From Flavobacterium sp. (GTDB lineage: Bacteria; Bacteroidota; Bacteroidia; Flavobacteriales; Flavobacteriaceae): a stretch of 36,720 nt of DNA. The stretch is taken from assembly GCF_013822155.1 (NCBI RefSeq), contig NZ_PNJW01000028.1:1-36720 (forward strand), given 5' to 3'. Of the stretch, positions 24,008 to 30,661 are shown in pieces. A model generated the notes under the pieces. That model saw only the letters and a program-made list of their open reading frames with translations, was not told the DNA's origin and made no database searches. Position 1 is the first letter of the stretch. The number at the start of each line of letters is the position of its first letter. Position numbers and translations under genes: made by a program.

Positions 24008-25282
24008 ATGAAAAAAAGTGTATTAGCAATCATTTTAGGAGGAGGGCAAGGTTCCAGATTATATCCATTAACTGAAAGTCGTTCAAAACCTGCTGTGCCC
24101 ATTGCCGGGAAATATCGTTTGGTTGATATTCCGATTTCAAATTGTATCAATTCAGATATCAAACGAATGTTTGTGTTGACCCAATTTAACTCCGCTTCAC
24201 TAAATCAACACATCAAAAACACCTATCATTTCAGCTATTTCAGTACTGCCTTTGTAGATATTTTGGCTGCTGAACAAACGCCGGATAATCCTACTTGGTT
24301 TCAAGGAACAGCGGATGCCGTTCGACAATGCATGCAACATTTTTTGAATCATGAATTTGATTATGCTTTAATATTGTCAGGTGATCAATTGTATCAAATG
24401 GATTTTAATTTGATGATTGAAGCTCATCAAAAAAGCGGAGCAACCATAACTATTGCAACACTTCCTGTTTCTGCAAAAGAAGCTACCGATTTTGGGATTT
24501 TAAAAACCGATGAAAATAGTTTAATAACTTCTTTTATTGAAAAACCTGCTACTGATTTGTTGCCGCAATGGACTTCCGAAGTCAGTGATGAAATGAAAAA
24601 AGATGGCAAACATTATTTGGCTTCCATGGGTATTTATATTTTTAATAGAGATTTATTAATTGAATTAATGTCAAATTCAACTACTAAGGATTTTGGAAAA
24701 GAAATTATTCCGCAAGCAATCGGAAATCAAAAAATATTAAGTTACCAATATGAAGGATATTGGACGGACATTGGAAATATTGATTCATTTTTTGAAGCTA
24801 ATTTAGGATTAACTGATTCCATTCCGAAGTTTAATTTATTTGACAATTCCAGTAAAATTTATACCCGTGCCCGTGTATTGCCTCCAAGTAAAATATTGGG
24901 TAGAACGTATATTGAAAAATCAATGGTAGCCGAAGGTTGTATTCTTAATTCTGCAAAAATTGAGCATTCCGTCATTGGCATCAGAGCAAGAGTTGACGAA
25001 GATACTACGATTCAAAACTCCTATGTAATGGGTAGCGATTTCTATCAAAATTTAGATGAAATCAGTCATAATAATGAAAATAACATCATCAATATAGGTA
25101 TTGGAAAACGTTGTTTTATCAATAATACAATTGTCGATAAAAATTGTAGAATTGGGAACGATGTTTATCTAAACGGTGGTCACCATCTGGAAGATGCCAA
25201 TACTCCATTTTACACGATTAAAGAAGGCATTATTGTTGTGAAAAAAGGGGCTACTTTACCGGATGGATTTAGATTAGAATAA
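24008..25282 (+). CDS. glgC: Glucose-1-phosphate adenylyltransferase (ADP-glucose pyrophosphorylase)
   Basis: The 424-residue product makes ADP-glucose from ATP and glucose-1-phosphate, the control step of bacterial glycogen synthesis. The nucleotidyltransferase domain shows GGGQGSRLYPLT (11-22), KPAVPIAGKYRL (27-38), WFQGTADAVRQ (97-107), SGDQLY (124-129) with the metal Asp126, and FIEKP near 178. From about 290 a left-handed beta-helix follows, the allosteric domain of this family, ending with VVKKGATLPDGF. It is the last gene of the thioredoxin-glgA-glgC operon and ends at a twelve-pair hairpin. No branching enzyme or phosphorylase gene is in the window. Confidence 0.96.
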   Translation: MKKSVLAIILGGGQGSRLYPLTESRSKPAVPIAGKYRLVDIPISNCINSDIKRMFVLTQFNSASLNQHIKNTYHFSYFSTAFVDILAAEQTPDNPTWFQGTADAVRQCMQHFLNHEFDYALILSGDQLYQMDFNLMIEAHQKSGATITIATLPVSAKEATDFGILKTDENSLITSFIEKPATDLLPQWTSEVSDEMKKDGKHYLASMGIYIFNRDLLIELMSNSTTKDFGKEIIPQAIGNQKILSYQYEGYWTDIGNIDSFFEANLGLTDSIPKFNLFDNSSKIYTRARVLPPSKILGRTYIEKSMVAEGCILNSAKIEHSVIGIRARVDEDTTIQNSYVMGSDFYQNLDEISHNNENNIINIGIGKRCFINNTIVDKNCRIGNDVYLNGGHHLEDANTPFYTIKEGIIVVKKGATLPDGFRLE

Positions 25283-25288
25283 CTTTTT

Positions 25289-25333
25289 GTTACTGATTCA
25301 TGGATTTATAACTGTGAATCAGTAACTTTTTTT
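25289..25333 (+). terminator. Terminator of the glg operon, overlapping the convergent gene end
   Basis: GTTACTGATTCA (25289-25300) and TGAATCAGTAAC (25315-25326) form a perfect twelve-pair stem with a fourteen-base loop and a TTTTTTT tract. The right arm includes the stop codon (25319-25321) and last codon of the opposing minus-strand gene. Confidence 0.85.
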
Positions 25334-25870
25334 CTTTAAAATAACATCAACCGGTCTATTGGTCCTGGGTCCAAATTGTTGTGCTTGCCGTTCATTTTCG
25401 GATGAACATAAAATATACATGTTATAGGGAGAAAGCGGGATTATTTGTGTTTCAAAATGACCACCGTTTTCTTCTTTATCAATATCTTCAATTTTTACAC
25501 TAAAAATGTCTGCCGTGAATGTATTAACGACAGAAAGCAAATAATAATCTTTGGCAAAAGGAAAAAACCATTTTCCTTCCGGATTTGAATTCTCTACTTT
25601 ATTATTATTTCTGTCTAATTTGTAATTAGGTGTAAAAAGTAATGGTTTATTGTTATTTACCCAACTCCAACGGTTATTTTTATTTATTACATCGCTCCCA
25701 CTGCTATCTACTATTGTGATTTTTAGGTTTTTGATGTTTTCAGTTTTTCCTTGTTCATGCACATTTATTACTAAATACGATGTAAAGTCATAACCACAAT
25801 GTTGTACATTAATGACTTGAGATTGAGCTGAAAAATTAAATAAAATAAAAAATAGAAATAAAAAACGCAT
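25319..25870 (-). CDS. Hypothetical secreted protein
   Basis: I do not recognise this 183-residue protein. It begins with a signal peptide (MRFLFLFFILFNFSAQSQ, probable cleavage after Ala-Gln-Ser), so it is exported to the periplasm or beyond. The mature part has alternating strand-like stretches (YLVINVHEQG, LKITIVDSSGSDV, FSVKIEDIDK, FETQIIPLSPYNMYIL), a mostly beta layout that could be a carboxypeptidase-like or CARDB-type sandwich, but I see no diagnostic motif. Two cysteines are visible (in HCGYD near the mature start and in LCSSENE). Last residues RPVDVILKKKSY are basic. It lies alone between convergent glgC and the PPIase gene of the same strand. Confidence 0.65.
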   Translation of the reverse strand: MRFLFLFFILFNFSAQSQVINVQHCGYDFTSYLVINVHEQGKTENIKNLKITIVDSSGSDVINKNNRWSWVNNNKPLLFTPNYKLDRNNNKVENSNPEGKWFFPFAKDYYLLSVVNTFTADIFSVKIEDIDKEENGGHFETQIIPLSPYNMYILCSSENERQAQQFGPRTNRPVDVILKKKSY

Positions 25871-25915
25871 AACTGAAAACTGATTTTGTAAATATACGAA
25901 AGCAATAGTTATTCC

Positions 25916-25945
25916 AAAAAAGAAAGCATTCTTTTCAGAATGCTT
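25916..25945 (-). terminator. Terminator after the dual PPIase gene
   Basis: On the minus strand AAGCATTCT pairs with AGAATGCTT (nine pairs) around a GAAA loop and is followed by TCTTTTTTGG. It lies about 85 bases past the PPIase stop and before the orphan secreted gene. Confidence 0.7.
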
Positions 25946-26029
25946 CTTTTATATTTGAATGAATTGAATTTTATGAATTTTCAAGGATTTTTAACCTTTG
26001 CCTTTCACCTATCATCCATTAGCAACAAT

Positions 26030-26962
26030 CTATTTCACATCCATTAATTCTACATCAAAAATCAATGTAGCATCCGGTGGAATAACACCTCCCGCACCGC
26101 GAGAACCATATCCAAGGAACGAAGGAATCACAAAACGGGCTTTATCTCCCACTTGTAATAACTGAATACCTTCATCCCAACCTTCAATTACGTGACCTTT
26201 TCCTAGAGGAAAATCGATTGGCTGTTTTCTTTTATAGGAAGAATCGAAAACCACTCCGTTTTCTAATGAACCTGAGTAATGAACCGAAACAGTTTTGCCT
26301 TTTTCAGCTAGTTTTCCATTTCCTTTTTGAATGATTTTGTAACGTAAGCCACTTTCTGTCTTTTCGAATCCGGCAGCTAATTTTTCCAAAGCTTCTTCCG
26401 CTTTTGCTTTTTCTTCCGCTATTCTTTTTTCCCGAGAACCTTCAAATGTTCTGAAAGCTTCAATAGCATTCCATTTTTGTGCTTCGTCACCTACTCTAAT
26501 AATTTCCAATGTTTCCAAAACATCACCTTGAGCAATAGCATCAACAACATCTTGACCTTCCACTACATTTCCAAAAACGGTGTGTTTTTTATCTAACCAA
26601 GGAGTTGCAACGTGCGTAATAAAAAATTGTGATCCGTTAGAACCCGGACCTGAATTTGCCATCGATAAAACACCTGGTCCGTCATGACGTAAATCCGGAT
26701 GAAACTCATCGTCAAATTGATAACCCGGACCACCTGTTCCTAATCCTTGTGGACAACCACCTTGAATCATAAAATCAGCAATCACACGGTGAAATTTTAA
26801 ACCGTCATAATACGGTATTCCCATTGGTTTTGCATCGTTTTCTAATTGACCTTCAGCCAAACCTACAAAGTTTCCAACCGTTCCCGGTGTTTTATCATGT
26901 GTTAATTTGACTAAAATGGTTCCTTTAGTTGTATTGAATTTAGCGTAAATTCCGTTTTCCAT
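26030..26962 (-). CDS. Dual-family peptidyl-prolyl isomerase (cyclophilin-FKBP fusion)
   Basis: The 310-residue product joins two unrelated prolyl isomerases. Residues 1-160 are a cyclophilin: [13 protein letters not shown] at 57-69 with catalytic Arg59, GSQFFI at 110-115 and the Trp122 position ([12 protein letters not shown]). Residues 165-200 are a charged helical linker ([18 protein letters not shown]). Residues 205-310 are an FKBP: VHYSG 227-231, FDSS 239-242, VIEGWDEG 258-265, [13 protein letters not shown] 284-296. No signal peptide is seen, so it is probably cytoplasmic. Such cyclophilin-FKBP fusions were described as dual-family immunophilins, with a flavobacterial example. It is divergent from the DUF1569 gene. 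Confidence 0.95.
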   Translation of the reverse strand: MENGIYAKFNTTKGTILVKLTHDKTPGTVGNFVGLAEGQLENDAKPMGIPYYDGLKFHRVIADFMIQGGCPQGLGTGGPGYQFDDEFHPDLRHDGPGVLSMANSGPGSNGSQFFITHVATPWLDKKHTVFGNVVEGQDVVDAIAQGDVLETLEIIRVGDEAQKWNAIEAFRTFEGSREKRIAEEKAKAEEALEKLAAGFEKTESGLRYKIIQKGNGKLAEKGKTVSVHYSGSLENGVVFDSSYKRKQPIDFPLGKGHVIEGWDEGIQLLQVGDKARFVIPSFLGYGSRGAGGVIPPDATLIFDVELMDVK

Positions 26963-26985
26963 GTTTTCACTTTTTAAAATGTGTG

Positions 26986-26993
26986 CAAATTTA
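26986..26993 (-). promoter_or_regulatory. Possible promoter element (TAAATTTG) of the dual PPIase gene
   Basis: The minus strand reads TAAATTTG, matching TAnnTTTG, 24 bases before the start. No clear TTG box is seen upstream. It lies eight bases from the plus-strand promoter of the divergent gene. Confidence 0.4.
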
Positions 26994-27001
26994 ATACATT
27001 A

Positions 27002-27031
27002 TTGTCGATTAATCTTAAAATTGTACTTTTG
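27002..27031 (+). promoter_or_regulatory. Promoter (TTG-N19-TACTTTTG) for the DUF1569-methyltransferase operon
   Basis: TTG at 27002-27004 and TACTTTTG at 27024-27031 are 19 bases apart, an exact fit. It rules out an in-frame TTG-type start at 26981 and supports the ATG at 27053. Confidence 0.75.
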
Positions 27032-27052
27032 AATCTATCAACAAATAAAACA

Positions 27053-27502
27053 ATGGAATCTCTTTTTGACAAATCCGATAATGACGCAATTATTCAACGT
27101 ATTCATTCTTTAAATTCGGACAGCAAACCCTTGTGGGGGAAAATGAATGTCGCTCAAATGCTTTCACATTGTCAGGCTCCGCTGGATGTTGCTACTGGGG
27201 ACTTACAATTAAAATCTAATTTCATTTTGCAGCTAATAGGTAAATTATATAAAAAGAAAATACTTGCCGCTCCCGGATTTAAAAAAAACAGTCCAACTGC
27301 TCCCGATTTCTTACGAAATAATCCAGTAGATTTTGAACAGGCAAAATCGGAATTGATTGCGAAAGTTTTAAAATTTTCGACCCTCGGACCAAAAGTAATT
27401 GCCAACTCTAAGCATCCCTTTTTTGGTGAAATGACCCATGAAGAATGGGATCTATTACAATGGAAACACTTAAACCATCATTTAAATCAATTTGGCGTTT
27501 AA
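27053..27502 (+). CDS. DUF1569 family protein (DinB-like fold)
   Basis: From the ATG at 27053 the product has 149 residues. It has the DUF1569 phrase WGKMNVAQMLSHCQAP at 28-43, with His39, then GFKKNSPTAPDF in the middle and HPFFGEMTHEEWDLLQWKHLNHHL near the C-terminus. The helical layout and the conserved His residues resemble the DinB/YfiT four-helix fold that binds a metal and often a thiol cofactor; that activity has not been shown for this branch. An upstream in-frame start at 26981 was rejected since the promoter lies between. The next gene starts one base after its stop. Confidence 0.85.
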   Translation: MESLFDKSDNDAIIQRIHSLNSDSKPLWGKMNVAQMLSHCQAPLDVATGDLQLKSNFILQLIGKLYKKKILAAPGFKKNSPTAPDFLRNNPVDFEQAKSELIAKVLKFSTLGPKVIANSKHPFFGEMTHEEWDLLQWKHLNHHLNQFGV

Positions 27503-27503
27503 A

Positions 27504-28304
27504 ATGGAAAATATCCCCGATTATATTAATATCAACAAGGAAACTTGGAATAAGAAAACAGCTGTTCATGTGGCATCTGATTTTTATAATAACGAAGCCT
27601 TTTTAAATGGAAAATCATCATTGAACAGTTTTGAAATTGATTTATTAGGCGATGTTTCCCATAAAAAGATTTTACATCTACAATGTCATTTTGGACAAGA
27701 CACACTTTCTTTAGCCAGATTAGGGGCAAAAGTTACCGGAATTGATTTTTCGGATCAAGCGATTGAAAAAGCAAAAGAATATTCAAAACAACTCGATTTA
27801 GATGCCTCTTTTATTTGTTGTGATGTTTATGACACCCCTAATCATTTGGACGAAAAGTTTGATATTGTTTTTACAAGTTACGGCACTATCGGTTGGTTAC
27901 CTGATATGGACAAATGGGCTGCTATTGTTTCTCACTTTTTAAAGCCGAGTGGCACATTCGTGTTTGTTGAATTTCATCCCTTTATTTGGATGTTTGATAA
28001 TGATTTCAAAGAAGTATTTTATAATTATTTTAAATCGGAACCTATTATAGAAGAGGAAATGGGTACTTATGCTGATAAAAAGGCTTCCTTGATTCAAAAA
28101 ACTGTTTCATGGAATCACTCCCTATCAGAAGTTGTAAATGCATTAATTCAAAATGGTTTATCTATCCATTCTCTGAATGAATATGATTATTCGCCCTACA
28201 ATTGTTTGAATGGTATGGAAGAGTTTGAAACCGGGAAATTTAGAATAAAAATCTTTGAAAATAAAGTCCCGTTGATTTATTCAATTAAGGCTTCTAAAAA
28301 GTAA
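27504..28304 (+). CDS. Class I SAM-dependent methyltransferase
   Basis: The 266-residue product (ATG at 27504; a TTG four codons upstream overlaps the previous gene and is less likely) has the class I methyltransferase core: motif I ILHLQCHFGQDT at 56-67, the acidic ribose-binding GIDFS at 79-83, and CCDVYD near 105. The strand order and the phrase LQCHFGQDTLSLARLGA are common in small-molecule methyltransferases of the UbiE/Tehb-like kind. The acceptor is unknown. It is coupled to the DUF1569 gene (one-base gap); trmD follows but has its own promoter element. Confidence 0.85.
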   Translation: MENIPDYININKETWNKKTAVHVASDFYNNEAFLNGKSSLNSFEIDLLGDVSHKKILHLQCHFGQDTLSLARLGAKVTGIDFSDQAIEKAKEYSKQLDLDASFICCDVYDTPNHLDEKFDIVFTSYGTIGWLPDMDKWAAIVSHFLKPSGTFVFVEFHPFIWMFDNDFKEVFYNYFKSEPIIEEEMGTYADKKASLIQKTVSWNHSLSEVVNALIQNGLSIHSLNEYDYSPYNCLNGMEEFETGKFRIKIFENKVPLIYSIKASKK

Positions 28305-28309
28305 ACCCT

Positions 28310-28317
28310 TATCTTTG
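28310..28317 (+). promoter_or_regulatory. Promoter element (TATCTTTG) for trmD
   Basis: TATCTTTG matches TAnnTTTG exactly and ends 18 bases before the trmD ATG. No TTG box is seen 19-21 bases upstream. Confidence 0.45.
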
Positions 28318-28335
28318 TTCCCATAAATTACAAAA

Positions 28336-29013
28336 ATGCGAATAGATATCATAACCGTTTTACCTGAACTTTTGAAAAGTCCGTTTGAAGCTTCCATTTT
28401 AAAAAGAGCTATTGACAAAGGTTTAGCTGAAGTTCATGTGCACAATTTGAGAGATTACACCACAAATAAGCAGAAAAGTGTAGATGATTATCAATTTGGT
28501 GGCGGTGCCGGAATGGTCATGTCGATTCAACCGATAGATGATTGTATCGCCAAATTAAAAAGTGAACGCCACTATGACGAGGTGATTTATATGTCGCCCG
28601 ATGGTGAAACATTAAACCAAAAAATGGCCAATTCGATGTCGCTTTTAAATAATATCATCATTTTATGCGGACATTATAAAGGAGTCGACCAACGGGTTCG
28701 GGACCATTTTATCACCAAAGAAATTTCAATTGGTGATTATGTGCTTTCCGGTGGTGAATTGGGAGCTGCTGTTTTGTCGGATGCGATTATTCGTTTGATA
28801 CCCGGAGTTTTGAGTAATGAAACCTCTGCTTTAACAGATAGTTTTCAGGATAATTTGTTATCTGGACCCATATATACCCGACCGGCAGAATACAAAGGTT
28901 GGAAAGTACCCGATGTTTTACTAAGTGGCAACTTTGCAGAAATTGACAAATGGCGGGAGAATAAGGCATATGAACACACTAAAAACCGACGTCCGGATTT
29001 ATTGGAAGAGTAA
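28336..29013 (+). CDS. trmD: tRNA (guanine37-N1)-methyltransferase
   Basis: The 225-residue product is a full TrmD, a SPOUT-class enzyme that methylates G37 of tRNAs reading CNN and certain other codons and so prevents frameshifting. Visible are FPE-like start [18 protein letters not shown] (52-60), [10 protein letters not shown] (111-120) and [13 protein letters not shown] (131-143), the trefoil-knot SAM site, and the C-terminal helical part. The dimer-dependent Asp in this family lies in the C-terminal region PTYTRP-like phrase (here [10 protein letters not shown]). In many bacteria trmD sits in rpsP-rimM-trmD-rplS; here rplS follows after an oxidoreductase gene and rpsP-rimM are absent from the window. 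Confidence 0.97.
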   Translation: MRIDIITVLPELLKSPFEASILKRAIDKGLAEVHVHNLRDYTTNKQKSVDDYQFGGGAGMVMSIQPIDDCIAKLKSERHYDEVIYMSPDGETLNQKMANSMSLLNNIIILCGHYKGVDQRVRDHFITKEISIGDYVLSGGELGAAVLSDAIIRLIPGVLSNETSALTDSFQDNLLSGPIYTRPAEYKGWKVPDVLLSGNFAEIDKWRENKAYEHTKNRRPDLLEE

Positions 29014-29027
29014 CTAATCAATTGCAA

Positions 29028-30041
29028 ATGAACCCAATCAAAACTGCCCTTCTAGCCTACGGACTTTCAGGCAAAATTTTTCACGCTCCTTTTTTGGAAA
29101 CTAATGAAGGGTTTGAATTATATGCCGTTTTAGAAAGAAACAGTCAAAAAGCCAAGTTAGATTATGTAAAAATTAAAAGTTATGCTTCCTTAGAAGAACT
29201 ATTAGCCGATGATTTGATTGAATTAGTTGTCGTAAATACACCAAACAACACCCATTTCGAACTGGCAAAAGCAGTTTTACTGGCCAAAAAGCATGTGCTT
29301 TTAGAAAAACCAGCCACAACAACACCTGAGGAATTCAAAGAATTAATAACCCTTGCAGATTCTGTTGACAAAAAGGTTTTTGTTTACCAAAACAGGCGAT
29401 GGAGTAGCGATATCTGTTCTGCAAAAGAAGTCATCAATTCCGGAAAGTTAGGTAACATTGTCGAAGTTCATTTGCGTTTTGATCGCTATCGACCAACCAT
29501 TGGAATCAAAGCATTTAAAGAAAAAGAAGTACCAGGAAGTGGTATTTTATATGATTTGGGTGCACACTTAATTGATCAAGCGATTTCAATTTTTGGAAAA
29601 CCAGAAAACCATTTTGTAAAAAAAGGAATGTACAGAGAAGGTACTTTAGTTGATGATTATGCCTTTGTGCATCTCTCATTTGCCAATCAAGCGAATGTTT
29701 TTATTACAGTTAGCCAACATGTATTGGACATTCAACCAGGAATTGTCATACATGGCACAAAAGGAAGTTTTATCAAAGAGTTTTGTGATGAACAGGAAAA
29801 TCAATTGATGATGGGGATTTCACCATTAGCCGAAAACTTTGGTTTTGAAAAATTTAATAAAGCAGGAAAACTAACTTTTGTGAATGATAATAATGAAATA
29901 GTATCAGAATTCATTCCTTCTAAAAAAGGAAATTTTAACGGATTGTTTGAGGAAGTATATAATTGCATTCGAAATCAAAAAGATTTTTCAGTGAAGGACG
30001 ATGAAATCATTTGGCAATTAAAATTACTGAGCAATAAATAA
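29028..30041 (+). CDS. Gfo/Idh/MocA family oxidoreductase
   Basis: From the ATG at 29028 (an in-frame TTG two codons earlier is less likely) the product has 337 residues. The N-terminal NAD(P)-binding domain has the phrase YGLSGKIFHAPFL at 11-23, then VVVNTPNNTH near 67-76 and the family HVLLEKP (89-95, with the conserved Lys in EKP). The C-terminal domain has GSGILYDLGAHLIDQA near 165-180. The family oxidises or reduces sugars and related alcohols; the YGLSGKxFHAP phrase resembles the YhhX/YvaA branch. It lies between trmD (14-base gap) and rplS, which may be positional only. Confidence 0.9.
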   Translation: MNPIKTALLAYGLSGKIFHAPFLETNEGFELYAVLERNSQKAKLDYVKIKSYASLEELLADDLIELVVVNTPNNTHFELAKAVLLAKKHVLLEKPATTTPEEFKELITLADSVDKKVFVYQNRRWSSDICSAKEVINSGKLGNIVEVHLRFDRYRPTIGIKAFKEKEVPGSGILYDLGAHLIDQAISIFGKPENHFVKKGMYREGTLVDDYAFVHLSFANQANVFITVSQHVLDIQPGIVIHGTKGSFIKEFCDEQENQLMMGISPLAENFGFEKFNKAGKLTFVNDNNEIVSEFIPSKKGNFNGLFEEVYNCIRNQKDFSVKDDEIIWQLKLLSNK

Positions 30042-30078
30042 AAGTAGACTATTTTACTCGAAATTTAAAAATATTTAT

Positions 30079-30086
30079 TACTTTTG
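30079..30086 (+). promoter_or_regulatory. Promoter element (TACTTTTG) for rplS
   Basis: TACTTTTG matches the -7 box exactly. It leaves a leader of about 70 bases before the ATG at 30161. No TTG box is seen at the usual distance upstream. Confidence 0.6.
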
Positions 30087-30101
30087 CACCCACATTTAGA
30101 C

Positions 30102-30135
30102 CAACCTCTGACGAAAATCGTGAATGTTGCTCTGA
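30102..30135 (+). promoter_or_regulatory. Candidate L19 mRNA leader structure
   Basis: CAAC (30102-30105) can pair with GTTG (30126-30129), and inside it ACGA (30111-30114) with TCGT (30118-30121) around an AAA loop; the two stems are split by an internal loop (CTCTG facing GAAT). The six-base word CTCTGA occurs at 30106-30111 and again at 30130-30135. Its place between promoter and ATG of a ribosomal protein gene suggests autogenous control by L19. From memory, an L19 leader motif has been proposed for Flavobacteria; I cannot check the match. Confidence 0.5.
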
Positions 30136-30160
30136 TAATCATTATTTTAACTTAATTGTT

Positions 30161-30511
30161 ATGGCAGATTTAATGAAATTCGTAGAAAGCGAATTTGTAA
30201 CAAAAAAAGATTTTCCAGAATTTGGAGCCGGTGATACTATCACTGTTTATTATGAAATTAAAGAGGGTGAAAAAACCAGAACGCAGTTCTTCAAAGGAGT
30301 TGTAATCCAAAGAAGAGGTTCAGGAGCTACTGAAACCTTTACTATTCGTAAAATGTCAGGTGCTGTTGGGGTGGAAAGAATTTTCCCTGTAAACATGCCT
30401 GCTCTTCAAAAAGTAGAAGTTAACCAAAGAGGTAAAGTTCGTAGAGCTAGAATTTTCTACTTCAGAGACCTTACAGGTAAGAAAGCAAAAATCAAAGAAA
30501 GAAGAAGATAA
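30161..30511 (+). CDS. rplS: 50S ribosomal protein L19
   Basis: The 116-residue product is a complete L19, located at the 30S-50S interface. Typical segments are FGAGDTITVYYEIKEG (about 21-36), FKGVVIQRRGSGATETFTIRKM (43-64; here the phrase VVIQRRGSG), GVGVERIFPVNMP and the basic C-terminus KVRRARIFYFRD followed by GKKAKIKERRR. It has its own promoter element, a structured leader and a strong terminator, so it is a single-gene unit despite the nearby trmD. Confidence 0.98.
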   Translation: MADLMKFVESEFVTKKDFPEFGAGDTITVYYEIKEGEKTRTQFFKGVVIQRRGSGATETFTIRKMSGAVGVERIFPVNMPALQKVEVNQRGKVRRARIFYFRDLTGKKAKIKERRR

Positions 30512-30530
30512 TCTTTTTTCGAGTTATACC

Positions 30531-30564
30531 AAATCCCGTTTTGAAATTCAAAACGGGATTTTTT
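30531..30564 (+). terminator. Terminator of rplS
   Basis: AAATCCCGTTTTGA and TCAAAACGGGATTT form a perfect fourteen-pair stem with an AAT loop, followed by TTT and then ATTT. It starts 20 bases after the stop codon. Confidence 0.92.
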
Positions 30565-30661
30565 ATTTATTAGAGGCAACAAAATTATTCTCTTTTAATT
30601 TTCATCGCAAAAAACTATCTTCGCTTTGAATTGCTATTCACATTACAATTCATTTTTCAGA

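Noticed and set aside
26981..27052. Upstream start for the DUF1569 gene
   Set aside because: The well-formed promoter at 27002-27031 lies inside the extension, and the extra residues do not fit the family.
30626..30661. TTG start for recG twelve codons upstream
   Set aside because: The ATG at 30662 begins the normal RecG N-terminus; the extension has no family features.
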